A stretch of 64,000 nt of DNA from JBDHWG01 sp039810085 (GTDB lineage Bacteria; Chloroflexota; Anaerolineae; Epilineales; JAHCIE01), in contig JBDHWG010000001.1 of the NCBI GenBank assembly GCA_039810085.1, forward strand, positions 372,001 through 436,000. Reading direction: 5' to 3'. Below are positions 29,649 through 38,520 of the stretch, piece after piece. Position 1 is the first letter of the stretch, and every line of letters starts with the position of its first letter. The notes under the pieces are model-generated. The model was not told the DNA's origin. It worked only from the letters and a program-made list of their open reading frames with translations, and made no database searches. Both the position numbers and the translations under genes were made by a program.

Positions 29649-31660
29649 TGTTGAGAGCCTAAGGCCTTCCGCCACACTTGAATGACTTCCTCGTCCGTGA
29701 GGTCGGCTTGCAGGCAATAGCCAAGCAGGCGCGCGCAATCGGAGCAGAAAGTGTAGCTATCAGTCGTTGCGATACGATCCATCAACTCCCACTTTGAAAG
29801 GTCCGTGCTTGCCTCATACGGTTTCAGTACTAGGACAGAGTCATGTTTCAGGGCATTGAGTTGTCGAATGTGAACGGAGATGGGATTCTCCGACTGAACG
29901 GTGTAAGACGTAACAAGTTCGAAACGGGCATGCTTAAGCGCCAGCGTCAACCGCGCCCATGCCTCAGGTCGCCAGTGATGGAATGTAAATACCATTCGAC
30001 CGTGCGGCTTTTCTAGTACACGGTGGCACTCACTCCATATTGCGCCCAGTACTGCCTGATACTTAGCTCCCGCCTGCTCGGTCTCAGCAACGGCACTATC
30101 CTTAACATTGTACTCCCACTCGGCAGCCTTGGGAACAAACCATTGGAGCCAGACGCGGAAGAAATGCGCTAAGTCGCTGTATTGCACGCTATCGAAATAA
30201 GGCGGGTCTGTGACCACATGGTCAACGCAGTCGTCCGGCAATGGCAAGCGGGATGAGTCCTGCTGAAGGACAAGGAAGCCTTGCTGTGTCGTTCGTAAGT
30301 CGGCAACAGACTCAACAGCGGTTCCTCCATCCATCTCCCCATCAATGACTACTTTCTCCCATGTACCGTTGTGCTGTACACGCTCAACGGGTGCTTCAGC
30401 CCATTCCGCTGCTGCCTGAATGCGATCCCGAAATAAACGCCGAAGAGTCCCCGACGTATTGCCGCTGAAGACCGGATTGTTCTCTAACGCCGTGTAGGGG
30501 AAAGAGTAGGCGTGGTGTGAGAAGACATGACGGATGGCCCCAGGACGGCGCTTATCCGAGCCTTTGTATCCACATAGCAGCGAGTTGAACTCCAGCGAGG
30601 TTGACACCAAGAGGCTCAGCCAGATGCGATGCTCCTCATCTACTGTGTCAATGAGCTCCTTGACTGCTGACAGGTAGATGAGCTGCCGCGCTGAGAAGAG
30701 ATCGGTGTAGTCAAAGATGCCACGGCTCAAGAGGTCGCCGGATTTCGGGCCTCTCAACACCTCTAATCGCCCTGGGAGCACAAGCCTTTGCCGTGCCGCT
30801 GTCGCCAATTCGAGAAGCTGCAAATCACTCTCATCTGGCGCTTTCAGGAATTGACCGTGTGCTTGGCAAGTCCCGACCACAACCAGCGGGACATAGCGAG
30901 CATAGAAAGGTTCGCTTGTCAGTTCTTCAAAAGGCTTACCACAATCGGGACAACGGCGCTTGCTCTTCTCGTAAAAGCGCCTCTGTGGCTCTGAAGAATC
31001 GACAGGGGGCGCTCCAACAAATGGCGTACCAGTGAGAGGAGATAGTTCAACCAGCGATCCGTCTGCTTCCTCACGCAACACAAACGAATCTACGAGAATA
31101 GCCTCCCCACATGCGCACTTCTTACGCACGCCGTAGAACGTAAACTGAGTTTCGCATGTCTCGGCGCAAGTCGGGCAAGTTGTCCGAAAGAGGGGGGCTA
31201 ACCTCGATGTGAGCTCCGAGAGGAACGCGGCAAAAACACACTCCTTTTCAGCAAGTGGAATGCGGCTCAAAGACGCCCGGGCTTGCAGTACCGGAATAGG
31301 ATCAATGTCGCAGCCTATGACGCTCGCACCCAGGCGAATTGCCTCATGGAGCGTTGTGCCACCGCCCATCATGGGGTCAAGGACAATCATGCCTTCAAGC
31401 CCGCCGGGCGCATAGTAATCGCGTAGGGCTGGATCATCCACAAGCTGCTTGAGAATGTGACGAAACGTAGTACCGGAACGACGTGCCCACCACTTGTGTA
31501 GATATGTGTTCGGCCGAAATAGATGCTTGTTGAAGGACTCGTGAGCCGCCAGCGCATTTGCTTCTTCGACAGGAAAAGCGTGATCCAGGGCAACGTCCAG
31601 CCCGGGTTCGATGGTAGGGACGGTATGAGGTTTGCCAAAATCGAGCCTAAGCTGTTGCAC
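29645..31660 (-). CDS. DNA amino-methyltransferase partner of the NotI-like enzyme
   Basis: The 671-residue protein has motif I VLDPMMGGGTTLHEAIRLGA at about residue 95, then a long insert with zinc-ribbon cysteines (CPTCAETC, CACG, CPDCGKPF). Motif IV DHVVTDPPYFDSVQYSDLAHF follows at about residue 505, and a late CSDCARLLGYC. The DPPY signature makes it an N4-cytosine or N6-adenine methyltransferase with the alpha-like motif order. The large zinc-binding insert is probably its target-recognition part. It comes first in the operon, before the endonuclease, with a 4-base ATGA overlap. The start is a GTG at 31660 with a weak ribosome-binding site; the exact start is not certain. Confidence 0.85.
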   Translation of the reverse strand: MQQLRLDFGKPHTVPTIEPGLDVALDHAFPVEEANALAAHESFNKHLFRPNTYLHKWWARRSGTTFRHILKQLVDDPALRDYYAPGGLEGMIVLDPMMGGGTTLHEAIRLGASVIGCDIDPIPVLQARASLSRIPLAEKECVFAAFLSELTSRLAPLFRTTCPTCAETCETQFTFYGVRKKCACGEAILVDSFVLREEADGSLVELSPLTGTPFVGAPPVDSSEPQRRFYEKSKRRCPDCGKPFEELTSEPFYARYVPLVVVGTCQAHGQFLKAPDESDLQLLELATAARQRLVLPGRLEVLRGPKSGDLLSRGIFDYTDLFSARQLIYLSAVKELIDTVDEEHRIWLSLLVSTSLEFNSLLCGYKGSDKRRPGAIRHVFSHHAYSFPYTALENNPVFSGNTSGTLRRLFRDRIQAAAEWAEAPVERVQHNGTWEKVVIDGEMDGGTAVESVADLRTTQQGFLVLQQDSSRLPLPDDCVDHVVTDPPYFDSVQYSDLAHFFRVWLQWFVPKAAEWEYNVKDSAVAETEQAGAKYQAVLGAIWSECHRVLEKPHGRMVFTFHHWRPEAWARLTLALKHARFELVTSYTVQSENPISVHIRQLNALKHDSVLVLKPYEASTDLSKWELMDRIATTDSYTFCSDCARLLGYCLQADLTDEEVIQVWRKALGSQQ

Positions 31661-31693
31661 TAGCCGGGAAGCACCTATCTAGGAAGTCCAGCA

Positions 31694-31722
31694 ATTGTAG
31701 GACGAAGTCGATGGGCGGACAA
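31694..31722 (-). promoter_or_regulatory. Sigma70-type promoter of the restriction-modification operon
   Basis: On the reverse strand TTGTCC (31722-31717) and TACAAT (31699-31694) are separated by 17 bases. The GTG of the methyltransferase is 33 bases downstream. Confidence 0.7.
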
Positions 31723-31727
31723 TATTG

Positions 31728-32018
31728 TCACGCGACACGGATGGCCTCACGCTCGACGATGGGGCGGAGGCGGGGCTTGAGGCCGCGCAAGGTCACGACG
31801 TCTACGCGGACGCCGAGCAGGTCTTCCAGGTAGAGCTTCAGCCCCATGTAGCGGTTGAACGTGGCCGGCGGCTCGAACTCCACCAGCACGTCCACATCGC
31901 TCGCTGGCCCTGCTTCGTCTCGCGCCACCGAGCCAAACACCGCCAGCGACCGCACCCCGAACCCGGTAATCTCGGCTCGATGCGCCCGCAGTGCGGCCAG
32001 CACCTCGTCACGCTCCAT
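31728..32018 (-). CDS. MntA-like nucleotidyltransferase domain protein (orphan)
   Basis: The 96-residue protein is a minimal polymerase-beta-type nucleotidyltransferase: VFGSVARDEAGPASDVDVLVEF, i.e. GS-x12-DxD, with the two Asp as metal ligands. It ends in LRPIVEREAI. Such small proteins are the MNT partner of HEPN toxins, AMPylating the toxin; here no HEPN gene is adjacent, as the flanks are dnaE and the methyltransferase operon promoter. The ATG at 32018 lies 8 bases after the dnaE stop codon, so the two may be co-transcribed. Confidence 0.8.
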   Translation of the reverse strand: MERDEVLAALRAHRAEITGFGVRSLAVFGSVARDEAGPASDVDVLVEFEPPATFNRYMGLKLYLEDLLGVRVDVVTLRGLKPRLRPIVEREAIRVA

Positions 32019-32026
32019 GTCGGCTC

Positions 32027-35000
32027 CTACGTGCGCGCCTGGCGGTACTTTTCGCGCGCGTCGGGCGGCGTCTTGTTGATGACCTTGACGGCGTGCTCGC
32101 CCAGCATCTTCTCCAACTGCTTGATCATCAGCTTGTTGCACTTCGTCGTGTCGTTGGGGAAGTCGATCTGCACCCGCGACGTCCCGCTCGGCACGAGCAG
32201 GCAGAAGGTGTCGCGGCCGGAGTAGCTCGTCAGCAGGCGGTGCGCCTCGCCCACGCGGCGGATGTCTTCCTCGACGTTCCCGCTGCGCGGCAGCGTCACC
32301 TCCAAGTGGTACAGCAGCTCGGCGCTCATGTCGCCCTCGGTCGGCGCGCCATTCGTCTCGGCGACCTTGACGGCGCTGCCGTTGCCGTTCCCATTGCCGT
32401 TGGTCGGCGGGGGAGTCGGCTCCGCAGCGGGCGGCGGATCGGGCGCGCGCATCTCCAGGACGGGCGGCGCATCGGAGGGGATGTCCATCGGGGGCGGCGG
32501 CGACCACTCTGGGTCGAAGGTGGCCGGGCCAGGCTCGAACTCCTCGGCGACGGGGTAGGCGTCGGCGGGCGCATCCAGGCTGTACTCGCGCACCTCGTCG
32601 GCCAGGACGTTGGCCTTGCCGTTGTACTCGTCCACCTTGCCGCGCACCAGGACGAGGGTGTCCGTCTGAAGGAGATTGCGGACGCCATCGTAGACGCGGG
32701 GGAACAGTGTCACGTCCACCTGCCCCTGCAGGTCCTCGATGGTGATGAAGGCGAAGGGATCGCCCTTCTTCGTCTGCCGCACACGCACGGAGTTAATCAT
32801 CCCGGCGACCAGCACCGGCGTCCCCTTCATGTCGGGCGACAGGTCGGCCAGGGAGTGGGTCACCTGGCGGTCCAGGGTCATCGCCAGGCGGTTGAGGGGG
32901 TGCTCGCCCAGGTAGCAGCCGATGAGGTCCTTCTCCCAGGCCAGCGTCTCGCGGCGGGCTGGCTCGTCGGCGCGGGGGAGGACGAACAGGCTGCCGCTGC
33001 TCGATGGCCCCGACGTCGCCCCCAGCCCGCCGAACAGGCTCATCTGGCCGACGTCCTGGGCGCGGTGGTGCTCGCTGCTGATGCTCATCAGCGGCTCGAC
33101 GCTGGCGAGGAGTTGGGCGCGGTTGCCGAAGCTGTCGAACGCGCCGGCCTTGATGAGGCATTCCAGGGCGCGGCGGTTCACCTGGCGCAGGTCCACGCGG
33201 CGGGCAAAGTCGTCGAGGCTGGCGAACGGCTTGTCGCCGCGCGCGTCGAGGATGGTCTGGATCGGCCCCTCGCCGACGTTCTTGACGGCAGTCAGGCCAA
33301 AGCGGACGCCCCGATGGTGGGTAATCTTGCCGACGACGTCCTTGTCCGGCAGCGCCTCGATGTCGAAGTCGAGGCCGGAGCGGTTGACGTCCGGCGGCAG
33401 CACCTTGATGCCCAGGGTGACGCAATCGGCGACGAGCGCCCCGATCTTCTCGGTGTCGCCGCGCTCGACGCTCATCAGCGCCGTCATGTACTCCACCGGG
33501 TACTTCGCCTTGAGCCAGGCCGTCTGGACGGTGACCACGGCGTAGTCGGCGGCGTGGCCCTTGTTGAAGCCGTAGCGGGCGAACGCCTCGAAGTAGTCGA
33601 AGATTTCGTTCGCCGTCTTCTCGCGCATCCCCCGCTTGACCGCGCCGGAGACGAACTTGTCGCGCTGCTTGAGGAGGTCATCCTTCTTCTTCTTGCCGAT
33701 GGCCTTGCGCAGCTTGTCCGCCTCAGTCGCCGTATAGCCTGCGAGGTCCATGGCGGTGCGCATGACTTGCTCTTGATACACGCAGTTGTGAACGATGATA
33801 TTGTTGGCGACGAAGCTGTGGATATCTTCGACCGTAATGTCATAGACATCCTCGACGCCGGCTGGCTCAATCGCGACCACCTCTTGCCACAGCACGTTCA
33901 GGGCACGCCGCGTCTGAGGAAGCTCAATCTGGGCGACGAGCGGCTCCACAACATGTGCCCCGATCCGCTCGCGCTTCCTTCCGACGGGCAAGAAGTGCTG
34001 GCGGTCGATCCCATACTGCGCCATGAGCGCCCGACCAGAGAGAGTTGTATGCGTCCTGAGTTCCGCCACGAAGGGCGCGCGAGCAATCGTCGGCTCATAG
34101 CGCGATTCGCACGCGATACTCCGCTTCGCCGATACCATGAAGGGGCGCAGCAAATCAGCCAGCTTGCGGGTATCGTAGACCGTCACCTGGTAGCCGGTGA
34201 CTTCTTCCGCAGTTCCATCATCGGCCGTGCCCTCGTAGGGCGCGCGGTAGATGGTAGAGGGTATGCCCAGACGCAGCAGTAGGGTCTGCACGTCATAGGC
34301 GAGACGCTCTGAGATAGTCTTATAGTGACACAGCTTAGGCCCCAAGTAGCCGTCGCAATCCCACAGCGACGCCAGGAAAAAGGCAATTTCGTCCTGCGCC
34401 AGCTCAAACACGAATTCAGGAACGAACTTTTCGCGGCTGCCTGCGCCTCCAATGCGCCGAGTATTGGGCGGATATTTCAGCCCTAGCTCACGCAGCCAAG
34501 CCAGGAGACTGTTGGCATCGTGGTAGCGCTGCCCTTCTCCTTTGGCTACACCGACACGCGTGACATTCCGCACCTGGGTGAGCGTCGTCCAACGTAGGTT
34601 GTCGAAGGCAGCCAGGCAGCGTATGTACTCATCCACCATGGGCTGCTCAGTCGAGACGAAGTCACACAGCGTTCCGCTGGTTAGCGAGCCGTCAGCAATG
34701 AGATAGGCGAGAACACGCAGCTTGCGACGGTCAATGCTCGGCTCGCTCTGCTGAGGGCCGAGGAGATAGGGCGGCGTTGCGACATAGTCGCCTGGCTTGA
34801 TCTCGTTGAGTGGCCGCCAGCCCGCTTCCGTCAGGAATTGGTGCGTGCTCGTCGTCTTGACCTGTGCGCCGTTCCGTAGCGTAACTTTGTAAACGGGTTT
34901 GCGCCCATTGTGGACGCGATGCGTAACTCGGCCCGCCGCCGGCTGCCACTCGTCGTCAACGCCCTGCACTACCAGGTCCGGAATATGCATGGCCTCGTCA

Positions 35001-37096
35001 AGGCGATAACGACGGCCCGTTCGAGCATCCGCGACCAAAGCATCCCCAGTGACGCAGATACCATATGTTTCTTTCAGGATCGGTTCCAGGCCTGGGTCGA
35101 GGTAGGTGACTTCCTCCTTGCCGTGCATGCGCCGAATGAAGTTGGGGATGAATTCCAGCGGGCCGGGGCGGTAGAGGGCGACGAGGGCGATGATGTGCTC
35201 CAGGCGCGTCGGCTTCATGTCCTGGAGGATGCGCCGCATCCCCGGCCCTTCCACCTGGAACACGCCCTGCACCGCGCCGCTCGCGAGGAGCTTGAAGGCG
35301 ATGGGGTCGTCGGTCGGGATGGTGTCCAGGGTGTACGACACACCGTGGTATCTCTCGATGAGCTTCGCCGCCCGCTGCATGACCGTCAGCGTCGCCAGAC
35401 CCAGGAAGTCTACCTTGAGCAGGCCGATGGTGTTGATGATTTCCATCGGGAACTGGGTTACGGCGGGGGCGTTCTCGCTATCGCCCTTGGTCGGGCGGTG
35501 GAGCGGGCAGTACTCCACGATGGGCCGGTCGGCGACGACGACGCCGGCCGCGTGGGTGCTGGCGTGGCGCGAGACGCCCTCCAGAGACTGAGCCGTCTCG
35601 ATGAGGTGCTTGGCCGTCGGGTCGCTGTCGTAGAGGTCCTTGAACTCGCGGTTGAAGAACTCGTGCTCGTCGCTCATCACATCTTTGATGGTGACGGGCT
35701 TGCCGGGCACGGCAGGAATCATGCGGGCGATGCGGTCCACCTCGGCCAGGGGCATGTCCAGGGCGCGGCCGGAGTCGCGCAGGGCCGCGCGCGCGCCGAG
35801 CGTTCCGAACGTGATGATCTGGGCGACCTTGTCGGAGCCGTACTTGTGCATCGCGTAGTTGATGAGGCTCTCGCGGCGGTCGTCCGGAAAGTCGAGGTCG
35901 ATGTCCGGCATCTCCAGGCGGCCCGGATTCAGGAAGCGCTCGAAGATGAGGTCGTGGTGCACCGGGTCGACCAGGGTGATGTTGAGGGTGTACGCGACAA
36001 TGGAGCCGGCCGCCGAGCCGCGCGCGTTGTACCAAATGTTCTGGGAGCGGGCGAAGCGGCACAGGTCCCACACGATGAGGAAGTAGGCGTCGAAGCCCAT
36101 CTGGTGGATGACCGCCAGCTCGTGTTCCAGGCGCTCGCGCACGATGGGGTCGTTGGCGTGCGCCCCGTAGCGCCGCTGCAAGCCCTCCTCGCACAAGGCG
36201 CGCAGGTACGTCTCCGCCGTGTAGCCGTCGGGCACGGGGAACAGGGGCAGGTGGTACTCCCCGAACGTCATCTTGAAGTCCACCATCTCGGCGATGCGAA
36301 CGGTGTTGCGGATGGCCTCCGGGAACTCCGGGAACAGGGCGGCCATCTCGTCCGGCCCGCGCATGTAGAAGGTCTCGCCCAGCCGCATGCGGTTGGGGTC
36401 CTTCATCGTGGTCTGCGTGCCGATGCACAGCAGCACCTCGTGGGCGTAGGAGTCCTCTTTGCGGGCGTAATGCACGTCGTTCGTCGCGACGAGGGGGATG
36501 TCCAGCCGACGCGACATCTCGATGAGCTTCTTGGTCAGGTCGGGCAGGAACTCCAGCGGGTGGTTCTGGATCTCGACGTAGTAGTTCTCCTTGCCGAAAA
36601 CGTCCCTCGCCCACGCCGCCATCTGGTACGCCTCGTCGTCCTTGCCTTCCTGGAACAAGCGCGGCACCTCGGCCGACGGGCAGCCGCTGAAGACGATCAG
36701 CCCCTCGCTATACTGCTCCAGCAGCTCCTTGTCCACGCGCGGCTTGTAGTAGAAGCCCTCCAACTGCGCCTTGCTGGCGAGCTGCATGAGGTTCTTGTAG
36801 CCCGTCTCGTTCCGCGCCAGGACCGTGAGGTGGTAGGCATTGCTGCCGCGCACGCCACTGGCGCGCTCGAAGCGGTTGCCGCGCGCGACGTACAGCTCCG
36901 AGCCGAGGATGGGCTTGATGCCCGCCGCCTGCGCCGCGCGGTAGAACTCGACGGCGCCGAACATGACGCCGTGGTCCGTGAGGGCCAGGGCAGACATGTT
37001 CTGCCGGGCGGCGGTCTCGCACAACGCCTTGGCGGAGGCAAGGCCGTCCAGGAGGCTGTACTCAGAGTGGCAGTGAAGATGGACGAAATCAGTCAT
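32027..37096 (-). CDS. dnaE: DNA polymerase III alpha subunit with an intein
   Basis: The 1,689-residue precursor encodes the replicative polymerase. The PHP domain opens with HLHCHSEYSLLDG and ALTDHG (residues 6-45). The palm holds PDIDLDFPDDRRE at about residue 400 with the catalytic aspartates. The fingers have YQEQVMRTAM and AIGKKK. An OB-fold region (DVTLFPRVYDGV) is followed by a Pro/Asn/Gly-rich linker and a C-terminal domain. Residues 681-1104 are an intein. Splicing joins ETYGI to CVYQEQVM, giving a mature protein of 1,265 residues, typical for DnaE. The start ATG is at 37096. A MntA-like gene follows 8 bases after the stop. Confidence 0.95.
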   Translation of the reverse strand: MTDFVHLHCHSEYSLLDGLASAKALCETAARQNMSALALTDHGVMFGAVEFYRAAQAAGIKPILGSELYVARGNRFERASGVRGSNAYHLTVLARNETGYKNLMQLASKAQLEGFYYKPRVDKELLEQYSEGLIVFSGCPSAEVPRLFQEGKDDEAYQMAAWARDVFGKENYYVEIQNHPLEFLPDLTKKLIEMSRRLDIPLVATNDVHYARKEDSYAHEVLLCIGTQTTMKDPNRMRLGETFYMRGPDEMAALFPEFPEAIRNTVRIAEMVDFKMTFGEYHLPLFPVPDGYTAETYLRALCEEGLQRRYGAHANDPIVRERLEHELAVIHQMGFDAYFLIVWDLCRFARSQNIWYNARGSAAGSIVAYTLNITLVDPVHHDLIFERFLNPGRLEMPDIDLDFPDDRRESLINYAMHKYGSDKVAQIITFGTLGARAALRDSGRALDMPLAEVDRIARMIPAVPGKPVTIKDVMSDEHEFFNREFKDLYDSDPTAKHLIETAQSLEGVSRHASTHAAGVVVADRPIVEYCPLHRPTKGDSENAPAVTQFPMEIINTIGLLKVDFLGLATLTVMQRAAKLIERYHGVSYTLDTIPTDDPIAFKLLASGAVQGVFQVEGPGMRRILQDMKPTRLEHIIALVALYRPGPLEFIPNFIRRMHGKEEVTYLDPGLEPILKETYGICVTGDALVADARTGRRYRLDEAMHIPDLVVQGVDDEWQPAAGRVTHRVHNGRKPVYKVTLRNGAQVKTTSTHQFLTEAGWRPLNEIKPGDYVATPPYLLGPQQSEPSIDRRKLRVLAYLIADGSLTSGTLCDFVSTEQPMVDEYIRCLAAFDNLRWTTLTQVRNVTRVGVAKGEGQRYHDANSLLAWLRELGLKYPPNTRRIGGAGSREKFVPEFVFELAQDEIAFFLASLWDCDGYLGPKLCHYKTISERLAYDVQTLLLRLGIPSTIYRAPYEGTADDGTAEEVTGYQVTVYDTRKLADLLRPFMVSAKRSIACESRYEPTIARAPFVAELRTHTTLSGRALMAQYGIDRQHFLPVGRKRERIGAHVVEPLVAQIELPQTRRALNVLWQEVVAIEPAGVEDVYDITVEDIHSFVANNIIVHNCVYQEQVMRTAMDLAGYTATEADKLRKAIGKKKKDDLLKQRDKFVSGAVKRGMREKTANEIFDYFEAFARYGFNKGHAADYAVVTVQTAWLKAKYPVEYMTALMSVERGDTEKIGALVADCVTLGIKVLPPDVNRSGLDFDIEALPDKDVVGKITHHRGVRFGLTAVKNVGEGPIQTILDARGDKPFASLDDFARRVDLRQVNRRALECLIKAGAFDSFGNRAQLLASVEPLMSISSEHHRAQDVGQMSLFGGLGATSGPSSSGSLFVLPRADEPARRETLAWEKDLIGCYLGEHPLNRLAMTLDRQVTHSLADLSPDMKGTPVLVAGMINSVRVRQTKKGDPFAFITIEDLQGQVDVTLFPRVYDGVRNLLQTDTLVLVRGKVDEYNGKANVLADEVREYSLDAPADAYPVAEEFEPGPATFDPEWSPPPPMDIPSDAPPVLEMRAPDPPPAAEPTPPPTNGNGNGNGSAVKVAETNGAPTEGDMSAELLYHLEVTLPRSGNVEEDIRRVGEAHRLLTSYSGRDTFCLLVPSGTSRVQIDFPNDTTKCNKLMIKQLEKMLGEHAVKVINKTPPDAREKYRQART
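33785..35056 (-). other. Full-length intein with LAGLIDADG homing endonuclease, inside dnaE
   Basis: The intein is 424 residues, from Cys1 (35054-35056) to the C-terminal His-Asn (33785-33790), with +1 Cys in the extein. Block A is CVTGDALVAD; block B is TSTHQFLTEAGWRPL; the two LAGLIDADG motifs are LAYLIADGSL and LASLWDCDGYL, each with its acidic residue intact; block F/G is VYDITVEDIHSFVANNIIVHN. All splicing residues (Cys, Thr-x2-His, His-Asn, +1 Cys) are present, so both splicing and homing look functional. It interrupts the conserved TYGI-YQEQVM stretch of the polymerase. The DNA is less GC-rich than the flanking dnaE, as expected for a mobile element. Confidence 0.93.
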
Positions 37097-37323
37097 GGCG
37101 CAGCACCATTCGCAAAACAGGGCCGGTTGTCAACAACCAGGCGAGCCTGTGTCTAGAACAAACGAACTACACAATATGTAGAGGGTGTGGACAAAAGAAG
37201 GGTTTATATTGCGGTTGTAGCTAGAGCTATTATAGCATAGAACAGGCCGTCCGTCCTGACGACCCCACGCCGATTTGCAGGCCGTGGTAGAATTTTAAGG
37301 TCTAGTTAGGTTGTGGAGAGTGC

Positions 37324-38412
37324 ATGGACATCACGACCCTGGTCGAGCGAGGCGTCGCGTTCCTCCTCGGCCTCGCCCTGGTCTTTCTCACGTTTCGCTC
37401 GGTCATCATGACCTTCGTGCTGCCCCGTGGCTCGCGCAGCGGCATCACCGCCGCCGTGTTCATCGGGTTGCGCTTCGTGTTCGACGGCTACCTGGCCCTG
37501 GTCCGCAGCTACAAGGCGAAGGATGCGGCGATGGCCCTGTACGCCCCGATCGGCCTGCTCCTGCTGCCGGTTGTCTGGCTCCTGACGATCTTCGTGGGCT
37601 ACGCGCTCATGTACTGGGGCCTTGGTGTCAGGCCGGTCGCCGAGACGCTCGTTATCAGCGGCTCGTCGATGCTCACCCTGGGCTTCGACGCGCCGAAGAC
37701 GCTCCTCGTCACGTTCCTGGCGTTCTCCCAAGCGGCGGTCGGCCTCATCGTCGTGGCGCTATTCATTTCCTACCTGCCGACGATGTACGCGTCCTTCTCG
37801 CGGCGCGAGCGCGACGTGACGATGCTCGAGGTGCGGGCCGGCACGCCGCCGTCGGCTCAGACGCTGCTCTGGCGCTACTCGCGCATCCACGGCCTCGACC
37901 GGCTGGGGAAGCTGTGGGAGACGTGGGAGGGTTGGTTCGCCGACCTGGAGGAGACGCACACGTCGCTGGCCGCGCTGTCGTACTTCCGCTCGCCGCAGCC
38001 CGACCACTCGTGGATTACGGCGGCAGGCGTCGTGCTCGACTCGGCCGCCCTCACCCTGGCCGCCGTCGACATTCCGTACGACGCGCAAGCGGCGCTGACC
38101 ATCCGCGCCGGCTACCTGGCCTTGCAGCGCATCTGCGACTTCTTCGCCATCCCGTACAACGCCATGCCCAAGCCGGACGACCCCATCAGCATCTCGCGGC
38201 TGGAGTTCGACGAGCTGTACGACTTTCTGGCCGCGAACGACGTGCCGCTGAAGCCGGACCGCGAGCAGGCGTGGATCGACTACCGGGGCTGGCGCGTCAA
38301 CTACGACGTGCCGCTGCTGTCGCTGGCGCTGCTACTCATGGCGCCGCCCGCGCCCTGGGTGAGCGACCGCTACCCCGCCTGGCGCCGCCGCAAGCTCTTC
38401 CGCCTGCGGTGA
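37324..38412 (+). CDS. Ion-channel-like membrane protein, unknown
   Basis: The 362-residue protein has about four hydrophobic segments in its first 155 residues. One loop, ISGSSMLTLGFDAP, between two of them resembles a potassium-channel pore loop (T-x-G-F). A soluble region of about 200 residues follows, with no recognised motif. The pore-loop resemblance is weak evidence; it may be another small-channel or mechanosensor-like protein. The start is the ATG at 37324 with GAG-rich leader (GTGGAGAGTGC). Upstream, TTGCGG and TATTATAGC about 16 bases apart could form a promoter. Confidence 0.55.
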   Translation: MDITTLVERGVAFLLGLALVFLTFRSVIMTFVLPRGSRSGITAAVFIGLRFVFDGYLALVRSYKAKDAAMALYAPIGLLLLPVVWLLTIFVGYALMYWGLGVRPVAETLVISGSSMLTLGFDAPKTLLVTFLAFSQAAVGLIVVALFISYLPTMYASFSRRERDVTMLEVRAGTPPSAQTLLWRYSRIHGLDRLGKLWETWEGWFADLEETHTSLAALSYFRSPQPDHSWITAAGVVLDSAALTLAAVDIPYDAQAALTIRAGYLALQRICDFFAIPYNAMPKPDDPISISRLEFDELYDFLAANDVPLKPDREQAWIDYRGWRVNYDVPLLSLALLLMAPPAPWVSDRYPAWRRRKLFRLR

Positions 38413-38421
38413 GAGAAAGGA

Positions 38422-38496
38422 AACGCAGAGGCGCAGAGCCGCAGAGGGGAAATATCAGAAGTTTCTTCTTCCTCTGCGCCTTTGCGCCTCTGCGTT
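38422..38496. repeat. Palindromic repeat of family B, copy 1
   Basis: AAACGCAGAGGCGCAGAGC at the left pairs with GCGCCTTTGCGCCTCTGCGTT at the right, with small mismatches. It lies between the channel-like gene and the SDR gene and ends 24 bases before the SDR ATG. The second copy at 49680-49751 has a perfect stem. Confidence 0.75.
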
Positions 38497-38520
38497 GTAA
38501 TCCCATCTTGGAGGACACAC

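Noticed and set aside
34910..37156. Long antisense open frames over dnaE (748 and, at 31991-34282, 763 codons)
   Set aside because: They mirror the GC-rich third-position bias of dnaE; the products are low-complexity Val/Arg/Gly-rich without motifs, and dnaE itself is unambiguous.
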